Assembly: GCA_028023455.1 (NCBI GenBank)
Contig: JAQFVV010006215.1
Span: 13,123,473-13,187,472 of the forward strand
Length of the DNA: 64,000 nt
Source of the DNA: Epiperipatus broadwayi
Taxonomy: Eukaryota; Onychophora; Udeonychophora; Euonychophora; Peripatidae
Direction of reading: 5' to 3'
Position 1 is the first letter of the stretch. Every line of letters starts with the position of its first letter. Below the pieces are notes generated by a model that worked only from the letters and a program-made list of their open reading frames with translations, was not told the origin of the DNA and searched no databases. The position numbers and the translations under genes were made by a program. Below are positions 25,531 to 38,060 of this stretch, piece by piece.

Positions 25531-26195
25531 TAACCTGTGCAAATCTTCATTTTAACATATATATATATATATATATGCATAAAGTCAATAAACAATTAAA
25601 CTGTCTAAAAGAAATAATGAAAAACAATATATTTCAACTAGAGAATTAAGTTTAATCAGAAACTATAAAGTTTTTAATGAAAGTTAATTAGTTTTCTGGT
25701 TGATATATTAAATAGCATATGTAAATAAGTGATTTTTCTGTTTTATATATTTATATATAAATACTATCAATAGTATGTGGATTATCTTGATTACATGTAA
25801 TATACAATTTTTAAAATATATTTTTTATATGCAATATATATAAAATACATCTGTTATGTTTATATATGAATATCATTAACAAATTTCAGAATAAAAAAAG
25901 ATAGTCACATAATAAATAAAAGACTCAGAAGAACTTTATGAAATAGTAACTCATTTGAGCTAATTTTTTTAATTGATTACTACAATTATTTGTTGATTTT
26001 ACAAATGCATCAGTTTGTATCATATAGATCTAGACTGTCTTCTTAAAAGATAAATGTTTTGTTTCATTCATCTATATATATATATATATTTGTACAGAGG
26101 CTAAACTCTCCATGCAGTAGCACCACCAGTGCAAGACAGAGTAATCAATGGATGCAAGAAGGTTTGTGCATAAAATCCTTATCTAGGGCCTACTC

Positions 26196-26255
26196 ATCCA
26201 ATATCCCCAGACTACTTTTCAGCATGTAACTTTCATCAGTGAGGAGTGTTGGATC
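26196..26255 (-). ncRNA. Hammerhead-ribozyme-like motif, copy a
   Basis: On the minus strand the order is ATCCA, a 5-nt loop, CCTCA, CTGATGA, a short stem II region, GAAAA, GTAGTC, TGGGG, ATAT, TGGAT. CCTCA pairs with TGGGG and ATCCA with TGGAT, forming a two-part helix I. The GAAAC box is mutated to GAAAA. Confidence 0.5.
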
Positions 26256-26952
26256 TGAGAGCACTGTATCTAGATCTCAGGATCTAATGCAATCCACCAG
26301 CAGCCACCTTAACTAACTATAAAGCTTTGAGTCCAAAATGAAAACACAATAATATTTTCAATTCTAGCTTATCAGCTTGTATAGTTGTATAGATCTGAAC
26401 TCAGTTTCAGCATCCATACTTTTTGGTGTCTTTGGTTTTTAGTAAACACAATAACCATAATCCTATTGGGCAGGATTCCTTTTAAACCACTAAACATCAC
26501 AAGATCATCATTTCTTATACTTACACAAACTGTTTACACAGAGGCTAAACTCTTCATACAGTAGCACCACCAGTGCAAGCCAAAGTAATCAGTGGATACA
26601 AGAAGGTTTGTGCATAAAATCCCTATCTAGCACTACTATATGGAGAGTTTAGCCTCTGTGTAAACAGCTTATGTAAGCATAAGTAATGGTGATTATGTGT
26701 TGTTTAGTGGTTTAAACTAACCCTGCCCAATATGAATATGGTGACTGTGGTTATTAAAGAACCAAAGACATCAAAAAAGTATGGTTGCTGAATTGAATTC
26801 AGATTTATACAACTATACAAGATGATGAGCTTGAATTGAAAACATTATTGTGTTTTCATTTTGGAATCAAAGCTTTATAGTCAGCTAATAATGTAAAAAG
26901 TGGCTGCTGGAGAATTGCATTAGATCCTAAGATCTAGGGTGCAATGCTTTCA

Positions 26953-27012
26953 GATCCACGACTCCTCACTGATGAAAACCACAAGATGGAAACTAGTCTG
27001 GGGATATTGGAT
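26953..27012 (+). ncRNA. Hammerhead-ribozyme-like motif, copy b
   Basis: CTGATGA (26969-26975), GAAAC (26989-26993) and TAGTC (26994-26998) are all intact. Predicted self-cleavage would fall after C26998. Helix I is CCTCA/TGGGG plus ATCCA/TGGAT, separated by a 5x4 internal loop. Helix III is the very short ACTAGT type seen in Penelope-like hammerheads. Stem II (between 26976 and 26988) is degenerate and lacks the usual G-C closing pair, so activity is doubtful. Confidence 0.6.
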
Positions 27013-27529
27013 GAGTAGGCACTAGATAGTGATTTTATGCACAAACCTTCTTGCACCCATTGATTACTCTGGCTTGCACTGGTGGTGCTACTGTATTGAG
27101 ACTTTAACCCTGTGTAACAGCTTGTAAGCATAAGCAATGGTAATCATGTGTTGTTTTCTTTTATGAATGCAACCTGGCTGTTATATTAGTATACCCACAA
27201 TACTCAGCAGATTGCGGCAGTTGACAGAAGAACCTGTGGATAGCAGATAGAACCCATGAAAATAATAGCAGATTGATATAGAATCTGTAAGCATCAGCAG
27301 ATTGCCATAAATGATTTGTACATTGACACATTTAACAATTGAAAGATTTATGACATTTGTGTATAAAATAAATTGTCGATACAATATCATTGTATAATAA
27401 TATTAAGGAATTTGATGTTAACGATGCAGCAAATTAATTCTTGCATGTAGAACATATAGAGAAATGTATTCTCATTAACAATGATAACCAAAAGATAGCA
27501 TGACTGATGTGGCTGGCAGGCAATGTTGT

Positions 27530-28010
27530 GCAAAAGGTGAAGAGATTTTGTAAACCGAAGCCTCCAGAATAAGTAGCCTATCTGGAGCTTAAACAGAAAT
27601 TAAGTGCACACTTTCAATCTGCAACATCAAAATGGTTGTCATGCTTGCATTTTAGAAACAGGAGACAAGCACTGAATGAGAATTATCAAGAATATAACAC
27701 TGCGAATTAACAAAACAGTGTGAATTTTCTACTGAGTTAAATGATATGCTCCTCAGTCAATTGCTGTATATGATGACCAACTATAAGTTATAGCGAGTTC
27801 TTCTTGGTGAAGCAGCATTGACATGTAAGTAAGCAGTTAATAAATGTGTAATACATGAATGTTGCAGAATTTCATCAAAATAGAGATACATCAACATTTA
27901 AAATGACTGAATAAAACAGACACTGAAAACATGAGCTGTCGAAGCTCTACAAAAGCTTTTACATGCTATAGTTGTGGTAAAAAGATCATGTAAAGAAGGC
28001 CTATAAATTT
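27530..28010 (+). pseudogene. Ty3 gag remnant with zinc knuckle
   Basis: Frames read HFQSATSKWLSCLHFRNRRQ, a retrotransposon gag-family pattern of an aromatic-rich helix followed by FR.R.Q, then NENYQEYN and LNDML motifs. At about 27958-27990 the CYSCGKK sequence starts a CCHC knuckle that runs into a frameshift. Confidence 0.65.
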
Positions 28011-28164
28011 AAAAGAGAAAAATATCATACATGCAGAAATGCTGAATATTTATCATGTATTTTTCATGCATAGAACAAAAACAGCAAAAGAGAATTATGT
28101 GCAGATTTCAGATTGCAAGTTAAAAAAATAGATGATGTAGATAATAAACACATTTCATGGAATA

Positions 28165-28412
28165 TAAGGATTTTCTGTTAAAAATTTAATAAGCAAATTG
28201 ACAGCAGTATGGGGTTGTCCTTAATTTCACAAAAGGATTGGATAAAAATAATAGAGAAGATGGAAAAGACCATTACTATTAAAAAAGTGCCAATCATAGC
28301 TATAGGTGTAAATAGAAATGGAATTGTAATATGCGGGAAAGTAATGGTACTGGTCAAGCTAAAAACTAAAGAAAGATTACTACTTTTGTATATTGTGAAA
28401 CAGGACCACTGA
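28165..28412 (+). pseudogene. Ty3 protease remnant
   Basis: LISQKDWIKIIEKM matches the segment after the DTGA active site of retropepsins, and the remaining frame has beta-strand-like alternation (KVPIIAIGVNRNGIVICGK). The catalytic Asp triad itself is not readable. Confidence 0.5.
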
Positions 28413-28539
28413 GGATCCAAATTGATTTAATCAAAAAAACACACCTGGAGTTCCACAGCTATTTAGTCAGTATGAGCAGAGTTTAAAACAAACTTGGTCG
28501 ATACAGAGTTAATAAAAGATGCATACCCCATTGCACACT

Positions 28540-29700
28540 GTCGAAATGGAAAAAGCTATCATGGAATTGGTCAAAAGAAGCATACTAACTCTAATATAAG
28601 AATCATCCTAGGCCATTCTGGTTGTGGTTATTGTAAAACCAGATGAGTCTGTTTACTTATACAGAGATTACTTAATGATGCTAAACAGATACACAAGTAA
28701 AGGCCCTTATCCAGCACCAAGTGTTCGGCAAACGATTTAATTGCAGAAAGCAAAATTTTTCAATAAGCTTGGTTGAAAATTCATATTTTACCAAATTCCC
28801 ACCACCTGTAGAACAGCAGAGTTACTGAAGGTATTCACTCATCTGGGATCATTCATGTGCAATAAATTGCCTTATGGGATTACAATTGCATTTCAAGGTA
28901 TGAAAGATTTTAATTCCTTACCTTGATATGGCAGGCACAGAAGGTGAATTAGCCACAAATGTACTAAAAGTTCATGCTCAGCTGGATAAAATAAGTGCAA
29001 GGTTAAATACTCTTAAATGCAGTTGGTCACTATGGAAATTAAATTTCCAGGATATATAATTAAGCTAATGGAAAATACCATAGCCTAAATAAGATGAGAA
29101 TGGTAAAAAATGCCAATAAACCAAAAAATGTTAAAGATTTGCAGGAGTTTTTGGGTTTACTAAATTAGGGTTTACTAAATTATTACTAGAGTTTTTGATG
29201 GAAAAAGCACATGTTACCATGCCATTATACCAGTTACTAAAGAAATGGTAACTTTGAAAGTGGAATGTAGAACATGAGAATACTTTCAGTAGAGTTAAAG
29301 GAATTGCTAATTTCCAAAAAATTATTTTCCATTATCATAATGACCAGGAGATCATTATTACGACTGACTCTTTGGATTATGGCATATAGTTATATCACAT
29401 CACTGTTATAGAAATGAATACCCTATGTAAAAAATTATAGTCAGCTAGACAAAGAAGCTCTGTAATAATATTTGTCTTAAAAAAATTTCACCAGTATGTT
29501 TATTGGTGCAAGCTTATAATTTATACTGACCATTGTCCATTAATGGGTATATTTGGTAATGGGAAGAAAACTCCAGAACACACAGTTAGAGAATAATTCA
29601 TTGGATTAGTACACTAGCTGTATATGATTTTGAGATAATGTATAAAGCTAGTAAAGCAATTAATTATGTAACATGTTACCATTTAAATGTGAATTCAAGA
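28540..29700 (+). pseudogene. Ty3 reverse transcriptase and RNase H remnant
   Basis: VVIVKPDESVYLYRDYLMMLNRYTSKGPYP in pieces matches the V.VPKPDGS.R.C.DY...N..T....YP motif of Ty3 RTs. LPYGIT near 28870 is the L.FG. motif. Around 29470-29570, KFIIYTDH-like and PLMGIFGNGKKTPEH match the RNase H/connection region. Several frameshifts are needed to read through. Confidence 0.7.
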
Positions 29701-29959
29701 ATAAAATTGTAGAGATTAATTACTGAATGGGCAATAATACACTGGTTAGCACAATAATTTCTGAATGGATGAACAGAATGCTAGCTGCTAAGCCTTATAA
29801 AAGTGGATAAAACATTGTTGGCCAAATAAATACCCAGATTATGTGTCAAAACTATTTGGAACCCAAATGAGTGTCTATTTGTAAAAATGATGTGTTTATG
29901 ATAGACTGAGTGCTCATATCCCCAGATGATAGAAATTAATTAATGACTTTGTTACATAA

Positions 29960-30906
29960 AGGACCTCCAGGAATTGTAATGATGAAATAGTTAATACAGT
30001 CTTATTTTATGGTGGTCAAACTTGAATAATGAGATTGTACAGACAGTAAAAGTTGTGAAGACTGCCAGTCTACAGTTAAGATGTCACTGAAGAAATTAAA
30101 GCGTTAGAGTAAAGCAACGAAACCATGGGAGAGATTCCATTTAGATCACACTGGTTCATTTAATAGAAATATTTTTTTGATACTTAATAGATGCATAATC
30201 AAAAATGGACAGAATACAAGTGACATGAGTACAAGTGTGGAAAATACTATGAAACCTTTGAATGAAATATTTGCATATCATAGTTTCCCTTAGGTTAGTC
30301 TCCAACAATGGAGCTAGCGTAGCATCTACTTTGTTTAAAGATTTTTTAACTACTGGGGAATCCCCTATATTGTATCACCCAGATTCAAATGGCCAGACAG
30401 AGAAAATTATACAGTATTTGAAAAATGTACCACTATAATAGACTTCATTTAATGATATTAATGAAGTTTTATCTGACTCTCTGTTCCAAAATATTTTACT
30501 CCTTGTACATCGCATCAGAAATGCCGAAAAGATCTTATCATGTACTTTTTAACCACTAGAGAATCTACCATATCATATCACCCAGAATCAAATAGTCTGG
30601 CAGAGAAAACAGTACAGCATTTGAAAAATGTGCTAAATAAAACTTTTTTTTTTTAATGATATAAATGTTTTTACTGACATGAATTTTATTTCTTGTACGT
30701 CAACTAAAAGGACACCAGCTGAGATGTTAATGCATCGGAAGTGCCAAACACATCTATCAATCCTCGTGTCTGATAATAGTGCATCAAGGCAAATTTATTG
30801 GGATGATGAAAATTATAAAATTGGTGATGTTGTCTGGATACAAGATATGCTGAAAATAAAATGGTTTTTAGGAGTAGTAACTAGTGCTATCTCAAAACAA
30901 CTATGA
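29960..30906 (+). pseudogene. Ty3 integrase remnant with internal duplication
   Basis: The H2C2-type zinc region is partly readable (CEDCQSTVK), then KPWERFHLDHTGSF, the start of the rve core. A YHPDSNGQTEKIIQYLKNV block, with Glu of the DDE triad, occurs at about 30376-30435. It recurs in diverged form at about 30577-30636, showing a roughly 200-bp internal duplication. The frame 30679-30906 holds the TPAEMLMHRK and GDVVWIQD motifs. Confidence 0.7.
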
Positions 30907-31419
30907 GAAAGTTCAGATTTAATGGTAAAATGTGAGAAAGTAAATCACATGAATATTCATTACCAGAATTGTTAGAAGAAATAAATGTTAGTGCCATTTC
31001 TTTGCTTAATAATGGTAGTAGCTCAGTGAAAAAAGAAGAAAGTACAGATATGAGAGTTGCCAGATTTAAGTTCAAGCAGTGAGAAGCAGTTATCCAAACA
31101 GAATAATTTGCCAGTGAATCAGAAATATTACCAGAAGAAGGTTTTTTTTCTCCTTCAAAACAGTCTTTGCTTGAAGAAGAAAAGACTATTGAGGAAGAAA
31201 AAATATACCTCTGTCTAGACCTGTTCGAGATTGTAGAAGACCTAGAGACTGCAAGACTATTTTATGCAAGTAAAGTTTGATTTTCTAGGGTGAGGCGCTA
31301 AATTGCAATGTGCTATAGTGTTACAATGTAACTGTGTGCAGATATGTATATCTATGGATACAGTTATTGAAAATAAAGTATTTACTGCTGTAAATTGTTC
31401 CCACACAGCATTTGCATAA

Positions 31420-34400
31420 TTATCCTTATCATATTCACTCTAGAAAATTTACATAATTAGCATGCATTGTTTAAATAAATTTGTGCTAGTAATTAACATT
31501 CAGAAGTTGCACAAGAAGATCAGTAGAAAATATAGTTAAGTACATCTTTGCAGGAGTGTTAATATCAATCTTTCAGCTTACTACAGCAAAAACAAAAGCA
31601 GATTTATTTCTCTCTATCTAACAAACATTAATTATTCAAGCTGATATTAAATAGTGGTAGAATAATAGAGCAAAAATACTCTTGTTTATCCTGTAGCAAG
31701 CTGATAAAAGCAAATGATGGTGCATTAGTAATTCTTATTTAGATTGTTAGTTTTTTTATTCTTTTAGGCTACTTTATAATTTTTAAGAAAATAAAGTATG
31801 ATCAAATTTGTATATTATATGATTCTAAAATACAAAAACCTTATTGGGAAATCAATGGCTTTAGGTTTAATTTTTTAATTAAATACATGATTGATGTGGA
31901 AGCTTAATATCACTAAGATTAAATATAAAAAATATGAAAAATAAAATTATATATTTTTATAATATTTAAAAAATATATCAATAACAGCATAGAAGTTAAT
32001 AGAGTTTCTTATAAGAACTCACTAGACAGCATTTTAATTTTTTTTTAAAACAATGAAAGTGGAGATTTAAGAACCAAAAGAACCTTTATAACTTTAATAA
32101 TATTAAAAAAAAAGAAAAAATCACTATCATAGATTTGATTCAAATGAAAATGTTGCCAATTATTTTTAAACTATGGAAATAAATTAAAATAGCATTAAAC
32201 AAATTTTTTCTAATTGTTTCATTAATAATAAATGTGACTTTTAACATAAATTTTATTATTTCTGAGATCATGTGAAATTAAAAAAAATCAAAAGTACGTA
32301 AAAGTAAATAAAAACAAAAGTAAGTCAAACATGTATACATATATGGCAGGTACTGATCTTGGTTATCAACAGAATACACAGATAATAAAATGATTTTAAA
32401 ATATGAAGATTAATTGTGTATAATATATAATCAATGATATGATGTTGTATTGTCAAAGGTTGGGTATCTTTCTTTTTTTGATATCTTTTTTTTTTTGCCT
32501 TTTTTATTTTCTCCATTTTATTTTTTCTTTTACTTTACTATTTTTAGTTATTAAATTGTTTAAGATTAGTGATATACCATTGGTCAGCTCTCTGCACTAA
32601 CTTTATATATGGAATTGTGTATTTGTGCAACAATATTTCCTTTCCTTAATAACATGTGCAGCAGTTTGGTTTCCAATCATTTTTTTTTTTTTTCTGTGTT
32701 TTCTGATTACAAAAACCATTAGACTGAAAAGATAATAATAAGGAAAGTTCAGCAGATTTGGATTTCTAAGCTGTAATCTTGCACGAGACAACACAATTAA
32801 TGATGAATGTCTTTGGAATTGAATTCAGAACAAGATTTTCATTAAGCAAATGATTATTCATTTCTCTGACTATTGTGAATGTGGAAAGACAGAAAAGATG
32901 ATTTAAAAGTTGCCAATTTTGCAAAAGTTTCTTACATTGCCTTGACTTGTTGCTTACTAAAAGTGATAGAAATAACTAATATTAATAATGTTGATAGTGA
33001 TAAAGCAGGAAATAATTGCTATAATAAAAATAAATATTTCCAATTTATCCCTAAATATATTTGGATGAAATGTACTAATTCTGCTTGATGGGAACTTTTC
33101 TAGACATAACATAGCACAGCATTTGTAGCTAAGGAGCTGTCAGGATTTAAGATACTCTTTCTGAAATTCACCTTTTACAAGAATTATAAATATGCGACTT
33201 TTTTCGCATTTGTTAGTGAAGCTATAATTATACGTAAAGTAATGTGAATAGGTTTATAGTACAAGTTTTTTTTTTTTTTGAATGGCACCTTATTAAGTAA
33301 CAGGAGATTGCAAAGTATTAGATTTTACTGTGTATCAAACTGTTGTCTTCTATTCTTTGGAATTCCTAAATGTATAATATCAATGTAAAACTAATGTCAT
33401 TAGAAATAGTGTTATAAAATGTTACTTGTGCCTCTTTTATTAGTATTCATATTTGGACATTAGATTCAAAAAGTTTAGAGAAAAAAGTTTTTATTTCTTG
33501 TTGGATAGTATGTGAATTTGGATTTTCCTTTATAGTTTTTTCCGGATTAGAAAGGCACTGAATTATCAGTTGTTGATGTTAAACTTGTCCCAAAACAATT
33601 TCTCATAGTTTTTTTTTATAAAGTTGATTACAAAGTAAGGCAGAAAATTACACGTTTATTATAATATATTTTATTTAAAAAAATTAGCAAGTGCTATGAA
33701 TATGATACCCAAGAAAGCATCGAAAACACTAAGCTCAATTTAAAATTATGTAAATATTAAGTTTTTTTTTTCATAGCATCCCAGTCCTAGAAAGTCAATA
33801 AAATAATTATAATAATGGCTGCATGTTTTTTGTAGACTATATACATATACTTGCAAAATTTGCACAAATGTAAAACATTTTTCTGTATTTCCTTTACATA
33901 TTTTTTATTTATTATCTGTTTGTAATATTATTTTTTGGGGCTACAATAATCTTTTTTCAAAATAAAAGTTAAATAAATATAGGTATATCGGCATCTTATG
34001 TACAATTTAATTGCAGATGATAAAAGTGTTTCTAAAACTTTTAGAAGTCCACAGTTTGAGAAAGAAAACTTCTTACAAGATTGTAAGTAAAAAAAATTTT
34101 AAGTTTAATTTATTTATAATTGAATCTTTTTGTTATATCACATTAAGCTTTTTTTTGTTTGTTTGTTTTCACTTAAATCTTGATAATTTTTTTTTTTTTT
34201 TTGAATTTTTATTTAATTTAAACTAATAAATATATACAACAAAACTCCAACGTATAAACTTGATTTACTTTGTTCTACACCCATATAAAATTTTTTTTCT
34301 AACTTTCCATACATAATTATGAATATCTTGTGCTATTTTTCTTCATTATTATTTTTTTATTTTTGTTAATTTCTATAAAAATAACTGGTTAAAAATATTC

Positions 34401-34490
34401 ATCTTGTTATTGTTATTATAATACTATTATATATAAATAATATTGCCTAATATATTATTCAGAGTTGCATATATTTCAGATTATTTATAG
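31420..34490. other. Intron 2, nothing recognised
   Basis: AT-rich intronic sequence with many homopolymer runs. The short frames (for example 32879-33088 and 34011-34226) lack splice context and family similarity. Confidence 0.5.
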
Positions 34491-34770
34491 GAACATAATA
34501 AAAAAACACACAATTATTTCTCTATAAAGCTGCTTTAATATTTCAACCAGTTTTCATCAGAAAGCATAGCAAAATGGCTATTTCCAGAAGCTTTAGTATT
34601 TCAACCAGCAGACTGGTTTTTATCAGAAAGCACAGCAAAATGGCTATTTTCAGAATTTTGGAAATAGCCATTTTGCTATGCTTTCTGATGAAAATCAGTC
34701 TGCTGGTTGAAATATTAAAGCAGCTTTATAGAGAAGTAATTGTGTGTTTTTTATTATGTTTTTATTTTTC
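34491..34770. repeat. Foldback of three copies with CTGATGA/GAAA motif
   Basis: The left arm (34491-34588) is the reverse complement of the right arm (about 34660-34765). A third, tandem minus-oriented copy lies between them (34589-34655). On the arm strand each copy reads CTGATGA or CTGATAA, then a stem-loop (AACCAG TCTG CTGGTT in the middle copy), then GAAATA. The block ends about 190 bp before exon 3. Confidence 0.85.
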
Positions 34771-34957
34771 CTTTAGTTAGTTGGTATATTTATTATTTTC
34801 ATAGATTACTTATAAGGATATTGTTTGATTACACTTGCATAAATCAGGGTTCTTTTATATATTCATATCTCAAATCAGAATTATTAATAGAAATTCAATG
34901 AAACTTATGTATAAATGATTGCATTTTTTGATAGTTTTTTTTTTTCTCTCTTTATAG

Positions 34958-35043
34958 CTATTGAAAAATCTGTAAAAAAGTATTCCTTAACTGATTCTGC
35001 CAAAATTCAAAGTGAATTTGATAGCCTTAAACGATCTTTTGAA
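34958..35043 (+). CDS. VIPAS39: VIPAS39/SPE-39 homologue, exon 3
   Basis: This 86-nt exon (phase 1 in, phase 0 out) has a CTCTCTTTATAG acceptor and a perfect GTAAGT donor. It encodes IEKSVKKYSLTDSAKIQ and then SEFDSLKRSFE, a Lys-rich linker that leads into the W-S-P segment of exon 4. Similarity to known SPE-39 proteins is weak here; reading-frame continuity on both sides supports it. Confidence 0.75.
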
Positions 35044-35138
35044 GTAAGTGCAATTTATTAATATAATATAAATATATTATCTGCATATATCCTATAAAAG
35101 TTTTTAAAAATTTATTAGCTTTAATTACTAGTAGCAAT

Positions 35139-35255
35139 TTATATAATATTAATATCATCTATGTTCTTTATTACTTTTTGCAATGCTTTTTTTTACAACC
35201 CACTAAAGTGTTGTAAAAAGTAATTAAGAATATAGATGATATTAATATTATATGG
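35139..35255. repeat. Short foldback between exons 3 and 4
   Basis: The arm at 35139-35186 (TAATATTAATATCATCTATG, then TACTTTTTGCAA) is the reverse complement of 35211-35255. The roughly 25-nt loop contains ACCCACTAAAGTG. It lies wholly inside the 343-nt intron 3. Confidence 0.8.
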
Positions 35256-35386
35256 GATTGGCAATCCAATAAGAAAGATAAAGTATTATTGCAATTTACT
35301 AATAAATTTATATGTTTTTCTTTTTTTTAAAAAACATTTTTTATAAATTTGAACGTTTTCTGTAACTCTACTATTTTTTCTATTAG

Positions 35387-35455
35387 GAATTGAAACGGAA
35401 TAGATGGTCTCCTGTTCCTATTGAAGAAACTATTCGAGCAATGGCTTTTAGTCAG
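35387..35455 (+). CDS. VIPAS39: VIPAS39/SPE-39 homologue, exon 4
   Basis: This 69-nt exon (phase 0/0) has a TTTTTTCTATTAG acceptor and a GTAATG donor. It encodes ELKRNRWSPVPIEETIRAM then AFSQ. The W-S-P....T.R pattern corresponds to the W-S-P-x-D-T-V-R segment just before the conserved SLxxxRSxxDKL block of animal SPE-39/VIPAR proteins. Confidence 0.85.
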
Positions 35456-35799
35456 GTAATGTACTATAGCTATTCACATATTTATTATTTAATTATAAAT
35501 ATATCTAATTGTTACTTATAGATTTAGCAGAACTTTAATTAATTTTCAATAATAAAAATTGTTTTGGTTCAAAAACAAATATTATTACTATATTGGATTT
35601 TTTTGTTCAAAAACAGGTAGAGAGGTAATTAGATAATAGAATACCATGACCATTTGATCATCAGCAATGATATTTTCCATTTTTTTCTATGTTTTCTTAA
35701 CACTATGTATTTTAGTATGTCAAAATGTAAAGGTTCATCTTGTCTTGAGCAATTTAGTGCATTAATAAAGTAGCAAATGCAGATAATTCAGATATGTGT

Positions 35800-36700
35800 T
35801 CCAAGTTCTCACTGTGGTGAAGAAGTAAAGGATTCTTATATGAATATACTAAATTATTTTAGTCAGACCAAATAACATTTAAAAATTATTATGGGAGACT
35901 TTAATGCTTGAATTGGTAAATGATTGAAAGATGAAAGTTCTGTGGGAAATTTGGTTATAGTGACACACAGCCTTGTGGAATCTGCAGAAAAAGAAAAGTA
36001 TGTATTATGAATTTTTTCTTTAAGAAAAATTCTAATTGGAAGCTTTCAAATGAAGATATAGTAGAATTAGTTATGTTTTGACTAACATAAAATATACCTT
36101 TCAAGATTATGATGTTCTTAATACATTTGATACAGGAAATGATTATCAATTAGTAAGATATAAAATATATGTTAATGCAAACTAATAATTGTTGTTCCTA
36201 GTCTTCAGATACATTCACATGAATTTAAATTAGAACTTACTATTGATAGACTTTAAAAATGATTCAAACTTAACTGAAGTCAATAAGAAGATAGTTGATA
36301 TTCTCTTAACAATGTCAAAAATGATAGCTGGTACAAAAAAGTAGCAATTTATCAGTATAATTTTTACCAAATCAAAACAATGTATGAAGAAAAGAAGGAT
36401 TATGACATTTTTTTAAATGATCCATTAAGAAGGCTTGAATATCTATAGTTTTATAAAATGACATCAAAAAGAGTTAATGATAATATAAGAAAATACAATG
36501 GATGACAAGAAAAATTACAGAAGAGAATAAAAATCTCAAAAATATGAAACAGCATCTTGCAATTGGAAGAAAAGTTATCTCTGCAATAAGAGGAAAAGAT
36601 GGAATTAGTACTAAAAAGAGAGATGACATTATGAAATATGTGGAAAATTTCTACAAAAAAAAAAAAAATCAATATATACCATAATTTTACTAGTGATGAA
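35800..36700 (+). mobile_element. RTE-like LINE endonuclease and linker fragment
   Basis: Broken frames read IMGDFNA.IGK at about 35897-35930 (the GDFNA motif). ICRKRK, FFLKKNSNWK and a shifted IDYVLTN-like segment follow, matching the ...NTFFKKK....TW.....IDYIL.N layout of RTE endonucleases. The frame 36502-36684 (LAIGRKVISAIRGKDGIST, then ENFYKKKK) is the linker ahead of the RT. The copy stops before the RT domain, and several stops show it is dead. Confidence 0.7.
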
Positions 36701-37018
36701 AAGTGTGATTTATATGCAATGAATTGTATTAAAAAATTATATAAATATCTTTTATTTATTTACATCTTTTGATATGGACCATATTTTAAAAAGATATACT
36801 ATTTTCAAACAGAATAAAAATTATTAGCTTCCATTCTTTGTTCTGCATTTGATTGTTATCCTTTAAAAATATAATTAAATTCAAGTGATGATTGAAAATA
36901 TTCTGATACTATAGTACAATGATTGCCTTATGAATATCAGTTCTTGCTTAATAATCTAGTGCTTTTTTTTTCATCCCAATTTACAGAATGACTGTTTTTA
37001 ATCATAACTGGATTATTG

Positions 37019-37040
37019 CCCCCCCCCCCCCACACACACA
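37019..37040 (+). repeat. Poly-C plus CA microsatellite
   Basis: A run of 12 C is followed by a short (CA)n tract. Confidence 0.9.
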
Positions 37041-37489
37041 TTATTTTACATTAGTTAATGTAGGATATAGAAAATTATTTGTGTCTAATAAAATATTTCT
37101 TGGTTTTTTTATATATTAATATGCTAATTTGATGATGTAGAAATTTGTCTCTGTTTTATATTTATCTTCATTGATTTTTCATTTATAAAATGAAAATATA
37201 TCACTTATTGGACAATGCAAGCATTACAACATTGCAGTTGTTAGTACTAATAATATTTAATTATTTAAAACTATATTTGTATATAGGGTAAAAACTCATT
37301 GATAATCTTGAAATTATTTAGATTTATATTAATTGCTTTAAACAGACTTTCAATTTTTTAAACTTTTATCATTAAGTTTGCAACTAAATGTTTCAAGATA
37401 TGATGATTGATAAAATCTAAATTTATATTTTTAATATTTATGATATAATGAGAAATAATATGGCCAGAAAATAGCAGAAAGAAATTAAC

Positions 37490-38060
37490 ATGTTTTATTG
37501 ATTATAACAAACCCTTATGCTGAATAATGGAATATTTCTAAAAAGTTCTATTAACTAAGACATCTCGTGTTTATGAGGAATCCATACATAAGGTTACAGT
37601 TAAAATAGGCTATTATAAAAACGTCCTGATTCTACACTGGGAAGAGTAGTTAAATTATTTGTAAAGTTAATATGTAATGAAGGAAGCTAAATTAAATGGA
37701 GACTGCATCAGCAGATGTCAGCCAGAGTGGAGAAAATCTTAAATTACTTATTAGAAAAGTTAAACTTCAAAAATAAAACTGGGATTTTGTCTAAATATAA
37801 AGAAGACAAAAATTATGATGACAGTGACTGTAACTGGCATTAAAATTGACAGATAAAACATAAAAATCATTGATAACTTTTGTTATCTTTTTTAATCAAT
37901 TATCAACAATAAAGGATCCACTTGTTGATTCACTGTAGACTGATACTGAACAGAATTGTATAGGAAAACTTCTTTATGGATATTTAAAGTTGGACATTGT
38001 AGAAAAATTGTTGACATGAACTGTGTTGCTCTCAATGACTTGTAAGAATATTTTGTGCAG
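37490..38060 (+). mobile_element. RTE-like LINE reverse transcriptase fragment
   Basis: The translation contains an FIDYNK start (FIDY.KAFD motif), then GFCLNIKKTKIMM, followed by IDNFCYL and an inexact LGS-like stretch with RR...GR character. This is the K-T-K...D.F.YLG order downstream of the xxDD box in RTE-type RTs. The YADD region itself is deleted or unreadable. Confidence 0.6.

Larger units (their letters stand above)
26095..27125. repeat. Inverted pair of a ~500-bp hammerhead-bearing repeat
   Basis: A minus-oriented unit (about 26095-26540) is followed by a short third piece and a plus-oriented unit (about 26640-27125). Shared landmarks are GTAGCACCACCAGTGCAAG, AAGGTTTGTGCATAAAATCC and AACCACTAAACATCAC with its complement. 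Divergence between the arms is moderate. The same family in the same back-to-back arrangement occurs at 38700-39360. Each unit contains a hammerhead-like motif. No protein is encoded; a non-autonomous retroelement such as a Penelope terminal repeat or a SINE-like unit would fit. Confidence 0.8.
27420..31400 (+). mobile_element. Decayed Ty3/gypsy-type retrotransposon
   Basis: Translations in shifting frames follow the Ty3 order. These are a gag segment, a CYSCGK zinc knuckle, a retropepsin-like stretch, RT, RNase H, integrase, and an integrase C-terminal GDVVWIQD...KWFLGVV block. Every domain is interrupted by stops, so the copy is old. A possible short 3' LTR remnant lies near 31300-31420 (AATAAA at about 31371); no matching 5' LTR was found. 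Confidence 0.8.

Noticed and set aside
34550-34730. Calling a full active hammerhead ribozyme in the 34491 foldback
   Set aside because: Helix I/III pairing and the GTC cleavage site could not be identified; only the CTGATGA, stem-loop and GAAA parts are present.
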